Shown: in pieces, positions 42,911 through 53,824 of the stretch
How positions within the stretch are numbered: position 1 is the first letter of the stretch
How the letters are laid out: each line of letters begins with the position of its first letter
Assembly (NCBI GenBank): GCA_902786595.1
Contig: CADADB010000008.1
Span: 1-64,000 of the forward strand
Direction of reading: 5' to 3'
Origin: an uncultured Bacteroidota bacterium
Lineage (GTDB): Bacteria; Bacteroidota; Bacteroidia; Bacteroidales; WCHB1-69
Length of the DNA stretch: 64,000 bases
Program-made: the position numbers and the translations under genes
The notes under the pieces: model-generated
Databases searched by the model: none
What the model saw: only the letters and a program-made list of their open reading frames with translations
Told to the model about the DNA's origin: nothing

Positions 42911-43072
42911 ATGGAATACAGCATCATCATAGAGAAAAACCCAACAACAGGCGTCTATGTCGGACAATGTTCACAGCTTCCCGAAGCAATGAGCCAAGGA
43001 AACACTTTGGCAGAACTCATGTCCAACATGAAGGAAGCCATTGAACTGGCCGTTGAATGCCAACAGGAATAA
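42911..43072 (+). CDS. Orphan HicB-family antitoxin-like protein
   Basis: A 53-residue protein (MEYSIIIEKNPTTGVYVGQC...LPEAMSQGNTLAELMSNMKE...) with the partial RNase-H-like fold of HicB/UPF0150: an N-terminal strand pair ending in G-Q-C and a C-terminal AIELAVE helix. No C-terminal DNA-binding domain is present, and no HicA toxin frame is seen on either side. It may be solitary, as many short HicB-like proteins are. Confidence 0.75.
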   Translation: MEYSIIIEKNPTTGVYVGQCSQLPEAMSQGNTLAELMSNMKEAIELAVECQQE

Positions 43073-43119
43073 CTGCAAGCAGTTGGGGATTCCGCTTGTA
43101 GGAAACAATTAACAAAACA

Positions 43120-43245
43120 CTATTCCGCCCCCATCTCCACCGCGAATTGATAATCGGCCTCGTTCACCGTGTATTCCACCACATATTCGTTACGGTGTTT
43201 CTTGCTTTTGTTCTCCAAAATGGTCCAAAACTGCTTCAGGGCTGG
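43120..43245 (-). pseudogene. C-terminal remnant of an unknown gene
   Basis: On the minus strand the frame PALKQFWTILENKSKK, HRNEYVVEYTVNEADYQFAV, EMGAE and stop looks like real protein sequence. It has no start and its 5' side is cut by the hairpin repeats at 43250-43445. No family is recognised. Confidence 0.5.
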
Positions 43246-43249
43246 TATT

Positions 43250-43445
43250 GTGCCGTCCCTGCCGGGACGAGGGAATCCGTGGGGGCATCCGTTTCTACCG
43301 AGCGGTCGCCCCTGCCGGGGCTATTCGGGAATCGTACCGATGTCCCCTATCCGTAACATGCATCGCAATGTCCCGACAGGGGTCAAAGCCCGGTAGAAGG
43401 GGGGCTTTGGGGTTGCCGTCAGACCGCGGTAGGGGTCAAAGCCCA
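43250..43445. repeat. Cluster of G+C-rich hairpins
   Basis: Contains hairpins GTCCCTGCCGGGAC and GCCCCTGCCGGGGC and two direct copies of AGGGGTCAAAGCCC (43378-43391 and 43431-43444). Together with the remnant at 43120-43245 it accounts for the 430-bp gap before ligA. Confidence 0.75.
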
Positions 43446-43468
43446 AAAACAAGATGTAAGTCGGTTGA

Positions 43469-45590
<2,122 letters not shown>

Positions 45591-45625
45591 AGAAAATGGG
45601 AAGGAGATACCTTTCCCATTCTTAA
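45591..45625. terminator. Bidirectional hairpin between convergent genes
   Basis: AATGGGAAGG, an AGATA loop and CCTTTCCCATT form a stem between the stops of ligA and the convergent lipoprotein gene. Confidence 0.5.
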
Positions 45626-45628
45626 TTC

Positions 45629-46441
45629 TTAATTCTTAATTCTTAATTCGGAAAGGGTGAAGCCGCCGTCGCCGGTGAGGGTGACGCGTGCAGAAATGGT
45701 GGGCATGTCGTCGTAATGCAGCACCTTGCCGGTCACGAAGTTCACACCGGGAATCACGTGTACGTAAAGATTCTCTCCGCTGATGTCGTAGGTCAGCTGT
45801 TCACCGATCCACACCACATCATCGTAAAAGTCACCCATGTCCTTTATGGTGTTTGTCACCGTAACCAGCTCTTTGTCACCGTCGTACAGGGTAATTTTCT
45901 CTCCGTCAACAGAATAATTCAGTCTTTCACATAATGCCTGCTGCATTTCGTAAGGGTCAATGGCCGCCGCCATGTAGGCATTGCCTTTCTCCCGGAAGCG
46001 CAACAAGCTGGGACGCTCGACAAGCACGCCGGTACCCTCCATCACTCCGCCGGTGATCCAAAGGTCGCCCGAAACGGAATCATAACGGGCAGAAGGGTTG
46101 TTCCCATGACGGAAATCGGGGAAGGCCGTCGCATAACCTTTGTTGACCACCACAATGCCGAATCCTTCTGATGACTGGTCCTCGATGGCACGAATCAAAC
46201 TCCATACACTTACATTGGACACGGTATCTTTCAAAATACTCTCATAGCAGCTGTCAAGCACATGCCTGTTTATCGTGGCTTCCACGATTTCAGGGGCATT
46301 CAGAGAGCCAATGGGGTTTTCCAACACACCCTTCACGGGTTTGATTTCCACTTTTTTCTTGCCTTTGCAAGAGACAGCAACCACACCGCACATCAATATC
46401 GCGGCAATCAAAAGACAAACAGGTTTTCTCATTTTTTTCAT
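45629..46441 (-). CDS. Hypothetical lipoprotein
   Basis: A 270-residue protein with a lipoprotein signal (MKKMRKPVCLLIAAILMCGVV... ending in AVSC, about residue 25) followed by a Lys-rich linker. The mature part is beta-rich and shows no recognised motif; one Trp-Gly region (SGDLWITGGVMEGTG) is notable. It is probably anchored in the inner or outer membrane. The stop codon lies in a TTAATTC array (45620-45655), the same unit as at 1.9 kb. It is divergent from the GH29 gene. Confidence 0.75.
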   Translation of the reverse strand: MKKMRKPVCLLIAAILMCGVVAVSCKGKKKVEIKPVKGVLENPIGSLNAPEIVEATINRHVLDSCYESILKDTVSNVSVWSLIRAIEDQSSEGFGIVVVNKGYATAFPDFRHGNNPSARYDSVSGDLWITGGVMEGTGVLVERPSLLRFREKGNAYMAAAIDPYEMQQALCERLNYSVDGEKITLYDGDKELVTVTNTIKDMGDFYDDVVWIGEQLTYDISGENLYVHVIPGVNFVTGKVLHYDDMPTISARVTLTGDGGFTLSELRIKN

Positions 46442-46515
46442 TATTTCAAACAATTTTTATAAAACGCTATCCGACTGAATTATACAATTCTGGAGAAATC
46501 TTTAACGAATTATGG

Positions 46516-46523
46516 CAAAAGTA
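46516..46523 (-). promoter_or_regulatory. -7 box for the 45629 lipoprotein gene
   Basis: TACTTTTG on the minus strand; the leader is about 70 nt. Confidence 0.5.
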
Positions 46524-46549
46524 AACAAATTCCGAATACGAAAATTATG

Positions 46550-46557
46550 TACTTTCG
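46550..46557 (+). promoter_or_regulatory. -7-like box for the GH29 gene
   Basis: TACTTTCG, one base off TAnnTTTG, 22 bp before the start. Confidence 0.4.
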
Positions 46558-46579
46558 CACTTTCAATATAAATTTCGTA

Positions 46580-48424
46580 ATGAAACGATTAACCATATTG
46601 CTCATCACACTATTGTCGCTGTCTGCAATGGCGCAATGTCCCAGATCCGACGGAGAGCCGACCATCATCGACGTCACAGGCAAATTCGTGCAGCCCACAT
46701 GGGAGTCCCTCAACAAGCGCGGCTATCCCCAATGGTTTCAGGACGCGAAACTCGGCATCTTCATCCACTGGGGGCTCTACTCCGTGCCCGCCTACGCTTC
46801 GAAAGAGGGCTACGGCGAGTGGTTCTACCGCGGACTGATGCAGAAGGTGCCCGAGCGTATGCGCATCATGAGCTACTATGCCGATACCACCAAACCGGTT
46901 TTCGACCAATACAAGGAACTCACAAAATACTGGCACGCAGAGCTATGGAATCCCGACGAATGGACTCAGCTGTTCAAGGATGCCGGTGCGAAATACGTAG
47001 TGCTGGTTACCAAGCACCACGACGGATATTGTCTGTGGGACAGCGAATTCCAGCCCGAATGGAACAGTGTGGTGAGCGGTCCGAAACGCAACATCGTGGA
47101 GGAGCTCAACGAGTCCGTCCGCAAGGCAGGGCTACGCATGGGTTTTTACTATTCACTGCCCGAATGGTCGAATCCGCTACATATCTGGATGGAGGATCCC
47201 GATGATTCCATCAGCGACTACGTCAATGACTATATGGTGCCGCAGTTCAAAGAGCTGGTGGAGCGCTACAAGCCCGACCTTATCTTCTCCGATGGCGACT
47301 GGAACAACACGGCGGAGCAGCTTCGTTCGCCGTATCTCATCAGCTGGTACTACAACACCGTGGGACCCGACGCTATAGTGAACAACCGCTGGGGCAACGG
47401 CACGAAACACGGTTTCCTGACCCCTGAGTACAGTGCGGGGATCGCCAACACAGAGGTCCCCTGGGCCGAATGCCGCGGTTTCGGTCGCAGCTTCGGGTTG
47501 AACCGTAATGAGGACTTGGACAACTACATGACTGACAAGGAGTTGATCCAGCATTTCGTGGAGTTGGTGGCGCACGGCGGCGGCATGACCCTCAATGTGG
47601 GTCCCTACGCTGACGGCACCATCCCGCTCATCCAGCAGGAACGGCTAAGAGCGCTTGGCAACTGGTTGAAGATCAACGGCGAAGCGATTTACGGCACACG
47701 CTCCTACGAGATTCCTTGCCAGCGGGTGGAAACCAGCGCACAACTGCCCGTTACCGAAACTATTGACTTCGACTGGGTACGCAACGCACCGCTCAAGAAT
47801 ATGCCTGTGGACAATTTCCAGATTCATTGGAACGGCAAATTCCTAGCGCCTGAAGACGGCGAGTATATCTTCAAAGCCACCGCTGATGACGAGATGACCG
47901 TTACCCATCAGGGAGACACGGTTCTATACTACAACCACGCTTGGGCCGAGAACCCGCCAAGCAAAATAATTCAGTTGAAGAAGGGAATGGACTATGATTT
48001 CGACCTCTGGTACCGGGAACGCGACCTCGAGGCAACAGCTTCCTACATGGTTAGCTCAGACAATGGCACTTCCTTTGTGCCTGCTGAAGGCAACTGGCAT
48101 GGCACAGCCACCTGGGCTCGCACCACCCGCTGCTTCACCACCAAGGACGACAACCTCTACATCATCGAGTTCGAGCGTCCGAGCCAACTCGCTCCGTTGG
48201 TCATCAAAGACATGCCAAAACTTAATCCCAAATCGGAAATGATTCTCCTGGGCACGGAAGAAGAGGTGGATTTTCAAGGACTCAAAGGGGTGAAATACAA
48301 CATGTTGAAATGGAAACAGGACAAGAAGGGAACCGTCACCATCGACTTTTCCGGCATCGACCCGAAAAAATTGGACGAACTGGAAAACGCATGGGTGATA
48401 AAGGTGTTTTCAATAAAGGGTTAA
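46580..48424 (+). CDS. GH29 alpha-L-fucosidase, secreted
   Basis: Retaining exo-fucosidase acting outside the cytoplasm, 614 residues. A signal peptide (start MKRLTILLIT, cleaved after SAMAQ) precedes the barrel: WFQDAKLGIFIHWGLYSVPA (about 50-70), KYVVLVTKHHDGYCLWDS (about 141-158) and the nucleophile strand PDLIFSDGDW (about 230-240). A PA14-like domain follows (about 405-505; WNGKFLAPEDGEYIFKATADDEM). The start codon upstream of the signal is ignored. The stop lies in a GGGTTAA array. With the GH92 enzyme it points to host-glycan foraging. Confidence 0.92.
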   Translation: MKRLTILLITLLSLSAMAQCPRSDGEPTIIDVTGKFVQPTWESLNKRGYPQWFQDAKLGIFIHWGLYSVPAYASKEGYGEWFYRGLMQKVPERMRIMSYYADTTKPVFDQYKELTKYWHAELWNPDEWTQLFKDAGAKYVVLVTKHHDGYCLWDSEFQPEWNSVVSGPKRNIVEELNESVRKAGLRMGFYYSLPEWSNPLHIWMEDPDDSISDYVNDYMVPQFKELVERYKPDLIFSDGDWNNTAEQLRSPYLISWYYNTVGPDAIVNNRWGNGTKHGFLTPEYSAGIANTEVPWAECRGFGRSFGLNRNEDLDNYMTDKELIQHFVELVAHGGGMTLNVGPYADGTIPLIQQERLRALGNWLKINGEAIYGTRSYEIPCQRVETSAQLPVTETIDFDWVRNAPLKNMPVDNFQIHWNGKFLAPEDGEYIFKATADDEMTVTHQGDTVLYYNHAWAENPPSKIIQLKKGMDYDFDLWYRERDLEATASYMVSSDNGTSFVPAEGNWHGTATWARTTRCFTTKDDNLYIIEFERPSQLAPLVIKDMPKLNPKSEMILLGTEEEVDFQGLKGVKYNMLKWKQDKKGTVTIDFSGIDPKKLDELENAWVIKVFSIKG

Positions 48425-48473
48425 GGGTTAAGGATTAAGGGTTAAGGGTTAAGGGTTAAGGATTAAGGGTTAT
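48418..48473. repeat. GGGTTAA tandem array over the GH29 stop
   Basis: AAGGGTT units begin in the last two codons (AAG GGT TAA) and run for about 55 bp. Confidence 0.85.
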
Positions 48474-48515
48474 GAATGAGCGGTATTGAGAATCATCTTT
48501 TCATCGCAGCTCGGC

Positions 48516-49025
48516 TCACCAGTTCACAAACGCCTTGTTGAAGATGTCATCCGTAAGGGCATCGGAAATATCCGTCACCAAACCAGATTCCACACTGCTC
48601 AGGTTCTGGGAACTGTAATAGTCTGCATATCGAGAAAAAGACTGCTCAAAGTCCTGTTTCTCATCGAACTTATTGGTGAAACGTACCCGCACCGTGATGG
48701 TCAGACGGTTCATGGCCGGGGTGTCGTTGCCTTGGATGGCCACTGGATTCACCGAATAGTCAACAATCTCACCTTCAATCGTATAATCCCCATTGGAACT
48801 GACGATAGTCAATGGGGTCTGCGCCTGGATTTTGTCTTTCAGGGCAGTCGTGAAGCTCTGGCTCAACGTCGGGTTCACCAGCGAAGCGTTGTTCGGGAAC
48901 GTGGCAATGGCCACCGTCTTAGCCCGCGGATCCACGGTTCCGCCAGTCAATGAAACGGACATACGGCAACTGGACAAAATCACCGCAAATGCAATCACAA
49001 TACAATATATAATTCGTTTATTCAT
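48516..49025 (-). CDS. lptE: LptE-like outer-membrane assembly lipoprotein
   Basis: A 169-residue lipoprotein (signal ending LSSC, about residue 20) of the LptE-like family that helps LptD insert LPS. Family features are the short beta-rich body starting RMSVSLTGGTVDPRAKTVAIATFPN and the amphipathic end (YYSSQNLSSVESGLVTDISDALTDDIFNKAFVNW). I start at MNKRIIYC since the upstream residues are not signal-like. It directly follows the sigma-54 activator gene on the same strand, a neighbour arrangement seen in other Bacteroidales. Confidence 0.8.
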   Translation of the reverse strand: MNKRIIYCIVIAFAVILSSCRMSVSLTGGTVDPRAKTVAIATFPNNASLVNPTLSQSFTTALKDKIQAQTPLTIVSSNGDYTIEGEIVDYSVNPVAIQGNDTPAMNRLTITVRVRFTNKFDEKQDFEQSFSRYADYYSSQNLSSVESGLVTDISDALTDDIFNKAFVNW

Positions 49026-49089
49026 CGTCTCATCACTTTTCCGATTCATCAGCTTCAATAACCTATAACCAATAACCTATAACCATTAT

Positions 49090-50313
49090 TCAGATTCCGT
49101 ATTCCTTGATCTTCCTATACAGCGTGCGTTCCGAAATGCCAAGTTCCTGGGCGGTAAATTTACGGTTATCCTTGTTTCTCTTCAACGCCGCAATGATGGC
49201 CTGCTTCTCCAATCCTTCCATGGAGTAATCCGCAGTGTCCTCAATGACCTCGGAATCGTCGTACTGCTCGGGTTCAGGACCGTGATGCTCATGGGCCGTC
49301 ACCATGGAATACGGACCATCAACATGCATGGCATTATCGGGAAGAACATGGTGATGATGCGCACCAGGGACATACATCTGAGAATTCTGTGTTAGTTGCG
49401 ACACCGTGGATTTCAGTTCATGCACTTCACGTTGCAATTCGGCAATGAACTTAAAAACTATTTCCCGCTGAATATTGTCCTGTCGCTCCGTATCCGAAGG
49501 CATTACCGCTGGCAGATTCGAGCCGACGGGTCCCGTCAGGTAAGGTTTCAACATTTCGGACGTGATAAGCCGCTCCTTCTCGATGAGGGACACCTGTTCT
49601 GTTACGTTCTTGAGCTGGCGGACGTTGCCCGGCCAACGGTAAGCTCGCAACATTGATTGAGCATCTTCTGTGAGCGAGATGGTCGGGACATGGTACTTGT
49701 CGGAGAAGTCTGCGGCGAACTTGACGAACAGCGGATAGATGTCGCCAGGGCGCTCACGCAATGCGGGCACGCGGATCGGCACCGAATTGAGACGGTAGTA
49801 AAGATCCTCGCGGAACTTACCCTTGGCGATGCGGTCGGCAATGTTGACATTGGTGGCGGCCACCACACGAACATCGGTCTTCATCACCTTGGAGGAACCC
49901 ACGCGGATGTATTCGCCCGTCTCCAGCACACGCAACAGCCGAACCTGCGTGGAGAGCGGCAAATCGGCGACCTCATCCAGGAACAAGGTGCCGCCGTTGG
50001 CCTCCTCGAAATAGCCCTTGCGGGAATCGACAGCTCCCGTAAAAGCACCTTTCTCGTGTCCGAAAAGCTCCGAATCGATGGTGCCTTCAGGAATTGCACC
50101 GCAGTTCACCGCGATGTAAGTCTTCGTCTTGCGCGGCGAATAAGCATGGATGATTTTCGGCACCGATTCCTTGCCGGAGCCGCTCTCTCCGGTAACTAAC
50201 ACAGACAAATCGGTCACGGCCACCTGCATGGCCACGTCAATGACATGATCCAACGCGGGGTCAAATCCTATGATGCCGAAACGGCGCTTGACATTATTTA
50301 TGTTTTCGTTCAT
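49090..50313 (-). CDS. Sigma-54-dependent transcriptional activator (no receiver domain)
   Basis: AAA+ enhancer-binding activator of 407 residues. There is no response-regulator domain; the ATPase starts near residue 15. Walker A is GESGSGKE (about 41-48), the sigma-54 contact loop is GAFTGA (about 94-99), Walker B is GGTLFLDEVADLP (about 113-125) and the arginine fingers lie in FREDLYYRLN. A Gln/His-rich linker (about 290-345) leads to a Fis-type HTH (QAIIAALKRNKDNRKFTAQELGISERTLYRKIKEYGI). Without a receiver, it is probably constitutively active or controlled by abundance. It is co-directional with the LptE-like gene 64 bp downstream. Confidence 0.93.
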   Translation of the reverse strand: MNENINNVKRRFGIIGFDPALDHVIDVAMQVAVTDLSVLVTGESGSGKESVPKIIHAYSPRKTKTYIAVNCGAIPEGTIDSELFGHEKGAFTGAVDSRKGYFEEANGGTLFLDEVADLPLSTQVRLLRVLETGEYIRVGSSKVMKTDVRVVAATNVNIADRIAKGKFREDLYYRLNSVPIRVPALRERPGDIYPLFVKFAADFSDKYHVPTISLTEDAQSMLRAYRWPGNVRQLKNVTEQVSLIEKERLITSEMLKPYLTGPVGSNLPAVMPSDTERQDNIQREIVFKFIAELQREVHELKSTVSQLTQNSQMYVPGAHHHHVLPDNAMHVDGPYSMVTAHEHHGPEPEQYDDSEVIEDTADYSMEGLEKQAIIAALKRNKDNRKFTAQELGISERTLYRKIKEYGI

Positions 50314-50338
50314 GTATAAAGGTTAAATGGTTAGAAGG

Positions 50339-51469
50339 TTACTTCACGCGGAGTTTGCGACCAATTTGCAATATAGTGGTTTCTTTGATCTTGTTAAGCT
50401 TGCAGATCTTATCGACTGTGGTGTGATATTTCTTGGCGATAGCGTAGAGCGTGTCACCCTGCTTGACAGTGTGGTATTTTGCGGTGGAAGCCGGCTTTGC
50501 GGCGGGCTGAGACTGACGGGCAGGTTTTTCCACTGTTTGGTTGTTAGCAGGGACTGCCGGTTTCACATCGGATTGTGCTGCATCCTTATTGGGAGTCACC
50601 ACATCGTCATCATAGTCATCAGTGCGACGCATATCGTTGGTGTCTTGCTGTTTACGACTGTATTTCTGCACTGTAATAACATTGGAGCCACGGTTGATGT
50701 CTTTGTAGGCATCTGCCATGTCGCTGCTCTTCAACTTTATGTCTTTGTTGACTTGTCTGGGATTGTCGGCCTTGGAGTGAGAGAACAACCAGTCGTAAGT
50801 CGCCTTAAGGTAGAACAAACGAGCCAATGCCCCGTGGTTGACGCCCGCCCACTTGTCGAGCCGCAAAAGGTCGGTGCTGCCGCACTTTCTCATGGCCTCT
50901 TGGATTTCCGTGGCGCGGGAAACGGGCACGGCCTTATCGGCAGTACCATGGATGATCCACAACGGCACCTGGTTCAGTTTACAGAGGTCTTTGCGAATGG
51001 TACCACCGCACAGCTCCATCGATGCAGCGATCTTCTCGCCATGGTTCGCCAAAAACTCAATCGTTCCAAATCCACCCAAGCTCATGCCTATCAAGTAGAT
51101 ACGGTTAGTATCCACAGCATACTGCTTCGTCACCCAGTTCAGGATGTTCAGCACTTTGAAAGAGTTCCAAGCCCCTCCAGGATTCTGCGGGGCGATGATG
51201 ATCGCATTAATATCACGTCCCATGCTGATAGCATCCAGACAGCCATACTTGCGCACGCGGTTCAGATCGTTGCCACACAAGCTCGCACCGTGCAGAAACA
51301 ATACCACCGGCATGTCACCCTTCTGCTCATCATACGTGTCCGGCACCGAAACCCAGAAATTGTAGCCGTCTTTCACCACATTATGATGCGAGATGAAGGT
51401 GTAGTTGGTCTGTGCGGTCAAGCAGAGGTTTGCAGCAACAAACAGGATTATTGTTAGTAGTTTTTTCAT
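50339..51469 (-). CDS. Secreted alpha/beta-hydrolase esterase fused to LysM
   Basis: A 376-residue protein with a signal peptide (cleaved near LTAQ). Residues 35-245 are an alpha/beta hydrolase: LFLHGASLCG (oxyanion region, about 57-66), nucleophile elbow GMSLGGFG (about 141-148), an acid near HGTADKAVPVS (about 190-200) and the catalytic His in GVNHGAL (about 232-238). A Pro/Gln/Thr-rich linker (about 265-330) leads to a LysM motif at the end (YHTVKQGDTLYAIAKKYHTTVDKICKLNKI). LysM should hold the esterase on peptidoglycan; a cell-wall or glycan deacetylase role is possible. Confidence 0.88.
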   Translation of the reverse strand: MKKLLTIILFVAANLCLTAQTNYTFISHHNVVKDGYNFWVSVPDTYDEQKGDMPVVLFLHGASLCGNDLNRVRKYGCLDAISMGRDINAIIIAPQNPGGAWNSFKVLNILNWVTKQYAVDTNRIYLIGMSLGGFGTIEFLANHGEKIAASMELCGGTIRKDLCKLNQVPLWIIHGTADKAVPVSRATEIQEAMRKCGSTDLLRLDKWAGVNHGALARLFYLKATYDWLFSHSKADNPRQVNKDIKLKSSDMADAYKDINRGSNVITVQKYSRKQQDTNDMRRTDDYDDDVVTPNKDAAQSDVKPAVPANNQTVEKPARQSQPAAKPASTAKYHTVKQGDTLYAIAKKYHTTVDKICKLNKIKETTILQIGRKLRVK

Positions 51470-51482
51470 ATCAACATATTTT

Positions 51483-51573
51483 TAGACTTAAGACACGAGA
51501 CTTAAGACTTTGGGAGGTATCGACACGTCCTAAGTCCTAAGTCCTAAGTCTCAAGTCTTAAGTCTTAAGTCTT
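51483..51573. repeat. AAGTCTT/AAGTCCT tandem arrays at a gene 3' end
   Basis: Arrays of 7-bp units (CTTAAGA, CCTAAGT, TCTTAAG) fill the gap and cover the stop codon of the HdrA-like gene. Confidence 0.85.
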
Positions 51574-52564
51574 AAATTATTTCCAGCGCGGCGGCGCGGG
51601 CGTCCTGGATCGTGTCCTCGATGCACATCGGGCGTTTGCAGGAGCCGGCGAGGTAGAGGTTCGGCTGGGCAGTAAGGTTGTCCTCGGTGTGCGGCGAACG
51701 GCTCTGCGCGAAACGGTAGAGACCGTCAATTCCGGCGCACTTGGACAGCGTGGCGGTGCCTTCGGAGGCGCACATGCCGACCATCAGCACGAGCAGGTCC
51801 GCCGTCATCGTCATCGGGTTGCCCATGAGGGTGTCCTCGGCCTTGATCTGCACGCGGTTGTCGAAGGTAGAAGCCGCCTCGGAGATACGTCCGCGCACGA
51901 AATTCACACCGTATTTTTCCTGGGCCTCACGATACATTTCCTCGAAACCCTGCCCCCACATTCGCAAATCCATATAGAAGATATAGACATCCGTCTCGGG
52001 ATGCTGTTTCTTGATCTCTATGGCCTGCTTCACGGCGGTCACACAACAAACTTTCGAGCAGTAGTGATTGCCCGACTTCTCGTCGCGGGAGCCCACACAC
52101 TGCAGGAAGACAATCTGCTTCGGAATCTCGTTCATATTGTTGCGGATGCTGTTCTCCTTAATCATCTTCTCCATCTCGATGGAGGTGATCACGCCTTTGT
52201 AGATGCCGTAACCGAGTTCCTCCTTCTGGTGCGCGTCGAAGACTCTGTAGCCCGTGGCTAACAACACTTTGTCGAAAGTCCCTGTCTCACCATCGGCGGT
52301 GGTCAGCGTCCACTGGTCGCCAGTGCGGTTCATGGCGGTCACGGCACAATTGGTCTTGAGGGTGATGTTCTCGTGCGACAATTTGGCTTCCAGTTTGTCG
52401 GCCAACTCGTCCGCAGAGCTGAAATCCGGGAACAGAAAGGCCTTGTCACGGATGTTGCACAACGGTTTTTCCTCTTTCTCGAAGAGGGTCACTTGATGAT
52501 TATTTGCCAGCACGGAGGCGGCCTCTATGCCGGCCGGGCCGGCGCCTATTACAGCTATATTCAT
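51572..52564 (-). CDS. HdrA-like FAD-dependent oxidoreductase
   Basis: A 330-residue flavoprotein. The FAD-binding GAGPAGIEAA is at 8-17. The block VFLQCVGSRDEKSGNHYCSKVCCVTAVKQAIEIK (about 170-203) with three cysteines, followed by YIFYMDLRMWGQGFEEMYREA, is the signature of heterodisulfide-reductase HdrA. It lacks the N-terminal iron-sulfur domain and the C-terminal ferredoxin inserts of methanogen HdrA, so it is a short form. The HdrB-like gene lies upstream, 105 bp away on the same strand. The likely role is electron transfer to or from a disulfide; the partner is unknown. Confidence 0.85.
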   Translation of the reverse strand: MNIAVIGAGPAGIEAASVLANNHQVTLFEKEEKPLCNIRDKAFLFPDFSSADELADKLEAKLSHENITLKTNCAVTAMNRTGDQWTLTTADGETGTFDKVLLATGYRVFDAHQKEELGYGIYKGVITSIEMEKMIKENSIRNNMNEIPKQIVFLQCVGSRDEKSGNHYCSKVCCVTAVKQAIEIKKQHPETDVYIFYMDLRMWGQGFEEMYREAQEKYGVNFVRGRISEAASTFDNRVQIKAEDTLMGNPMTMTADLLVLMVGMCASEGTATLSKCAGIDGLYRFAQSRSPHTEDNLTAQPNLYLAGSCKRPMCIEDTIQDARAAALEII

Positions 52565-52599
52565 AATATGATTCATTTTTCAGTATATCAATCAGTTAA

Positions 52600-52672
52600 G
52601 AGTTAATAGATACTAGTTAATAGTTATATCTCTAACGCGAACTTAACTCTTAACTTTTAACTCTTAATTCTA
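52600..52672. repeat. GTTAATA / TTAACTC simple repeats between hdrB-like and hdrA-like
   Basis: GTTAAGAGTTAATA and CTTAACT/CTTTTAA units surround an 18-bp spacer; the last unit abuts the HdrB-like stop codon. Confidence 0.65.
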
Positions 52673-53725
52673 AACTTTCAGAACCTCGGGTTTCTCCGGT
52701 GCCCGCAACACCTTGCCGGAGGCGCCACGGTATTTGTCATCGGGGTTATAGGCGATGCCGATTTTGTCAAGGAGGCGCTCGCACTGCACCTGGTGCATCT
52801 GCAGACCGAGCACCCACGGATCGTAACCGAGGAGCAGGCCGGCCAACTCCTCATAACTCAGCACGGGAATACCATAACCTTCCTTGTCGTAGGTTTTATG
52901 CTCCATTTCGGCAATGGTGTATTGCCACTTGTCGAGGAACATGGTACAACCCGGGCAATTGGCCACGATGAAGTCGGGTTCGTAGGGTTCCATCGACTCG
53001 AACTTCTTCTTGGAGTTGGCAATAGAGTAGCCGCGGTTCTCCTGCACGAGGTACTGCCGGAAGCCGAAACCGCAGCAGTGACGACGTTCAGGATAATCAA
53101 CCACCTCGCCACCCCACGCCTCGATCATGCCAGCCAGCACATAGGGGAACTCCGCGTTGCCGACACCGTGCTTCGGGAAAATCTTGGCGTAATGGCAACC
53201 GATGTGCTCCACACCGCGCAACGGCTTACCAGTGAAGCGGTTAATCAGCTGGTATTTCATCTTCTCCTTCAAATCGAAGCGGAACTTGTAGATTAAATCC
53301 GACGGGTGGGCGATGTTCTCTGGAATCTCGAACGTGCGACCTGTGGCCTTGTGCAGATACTCACGCGCCATCTCCAAAAGCTTCGGGTCCTCATTCCATT
53401 TCTCCATGATTTCGGTCATCACACCGAAGGAGGTGACACACGACGGCACATAGTTTTTATAACCACGCTCGGTCATCAGCGAGAAGAGCCGTGCCACGAT
53501 GGTCATGGTCGTCTCGAACGGCACCACATCTGCATGATAGCCGATACCCGTGCAGGTGTGCTGGTGCGAGGAGTCATAGACATCCTTCCCAAGATCATTG
53601 CGCATGATGTTCAGGAAGGCGGCCTCTGAGCCGGGGAAGAAGGTCTGCCGGATGCAACTTCTTTCATAGAAGAAGTGATCGTCGGCAATTTCTTTCTGAT
53701 ATTCGTTCCAAAAGCGTTTTTCCAT
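52670..53725 (-). CDS. HdrB-like CCG-domain protein
   Basis: A 351-residue protein with two cysteine-rich regions as in HdrB: around 56-100 (HTCTGIGYH, PSCVTSFGV) and around 180-270 (EHIGCHYAK, RHCCGFGFRQ, VANCPGCTMF). In HdrB such CCG domains bind the noncubane clusters that split a disulfide. There is no HdrC gene beside it. It is followed by the HdrA-like gene. A TATCTTTG box just after the methyltransferase stop (53802-53809) suggests the pair is transcribed separately from the pigment genes. Confidence 0.85.
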   Translation of the reverse strand: MEKRFWNEYQKEIADDHFFYERSCIRQTFFPGSEAAFLNIMRNDLGKDVYDSSHQHTCTGIGYHADVVPFETTMTIVARLFSLMTERGYKNYVPSCVTSFGVMTEIMEKWNEDPKLLEMAREYLHKATGRTFEIPENIAHPSDLIYKFRFDLKEKMKYQLINRFTGKPLRGVEHIGCHYAKIFPKHGVGNAEFPYVLAGMIEAWGGEVVDYPERRHCCGFGFRQYLVQENRGYSIANSKKKFESMEPYEPDFIVANCPGCTMFLDKWQYTIAEMEHKTYDKEGYGIPVLSYEELAGLLLGYDPWVLGLQMHQVQCERLLDKIGIAYNPDDKYRGASGKVLRAPEKPEVLKV

Positions 53726-53801
53726 TATAAGGGTTAAGGGTTATGGGTTAGTGAGATATGGGGGTAGAAAATGTTAGATTTATGAGGTTTTAACAAGTTG
53801 G

Positions 53802-53809
53802 CAAAGATA
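53802..53809 (-). promoter_or_regulatory. -7 box for the HdrB/HdrA-like pair
   Basis: TATCTTTG on the minus strand, 76 bp upstream of the HdrB-like start. Confidence 0.5.
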
Positions 53810-53824
53810 CAAAAAATTCCTTTC

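Noticed and set aside
48418..48473. Telomere-like GGGTTAA repeats as a chromosome end
   Set aside because: The run is short, flanked by ordinary genes, and the same unit recurs elsewhere among many different 3'-end arrays.
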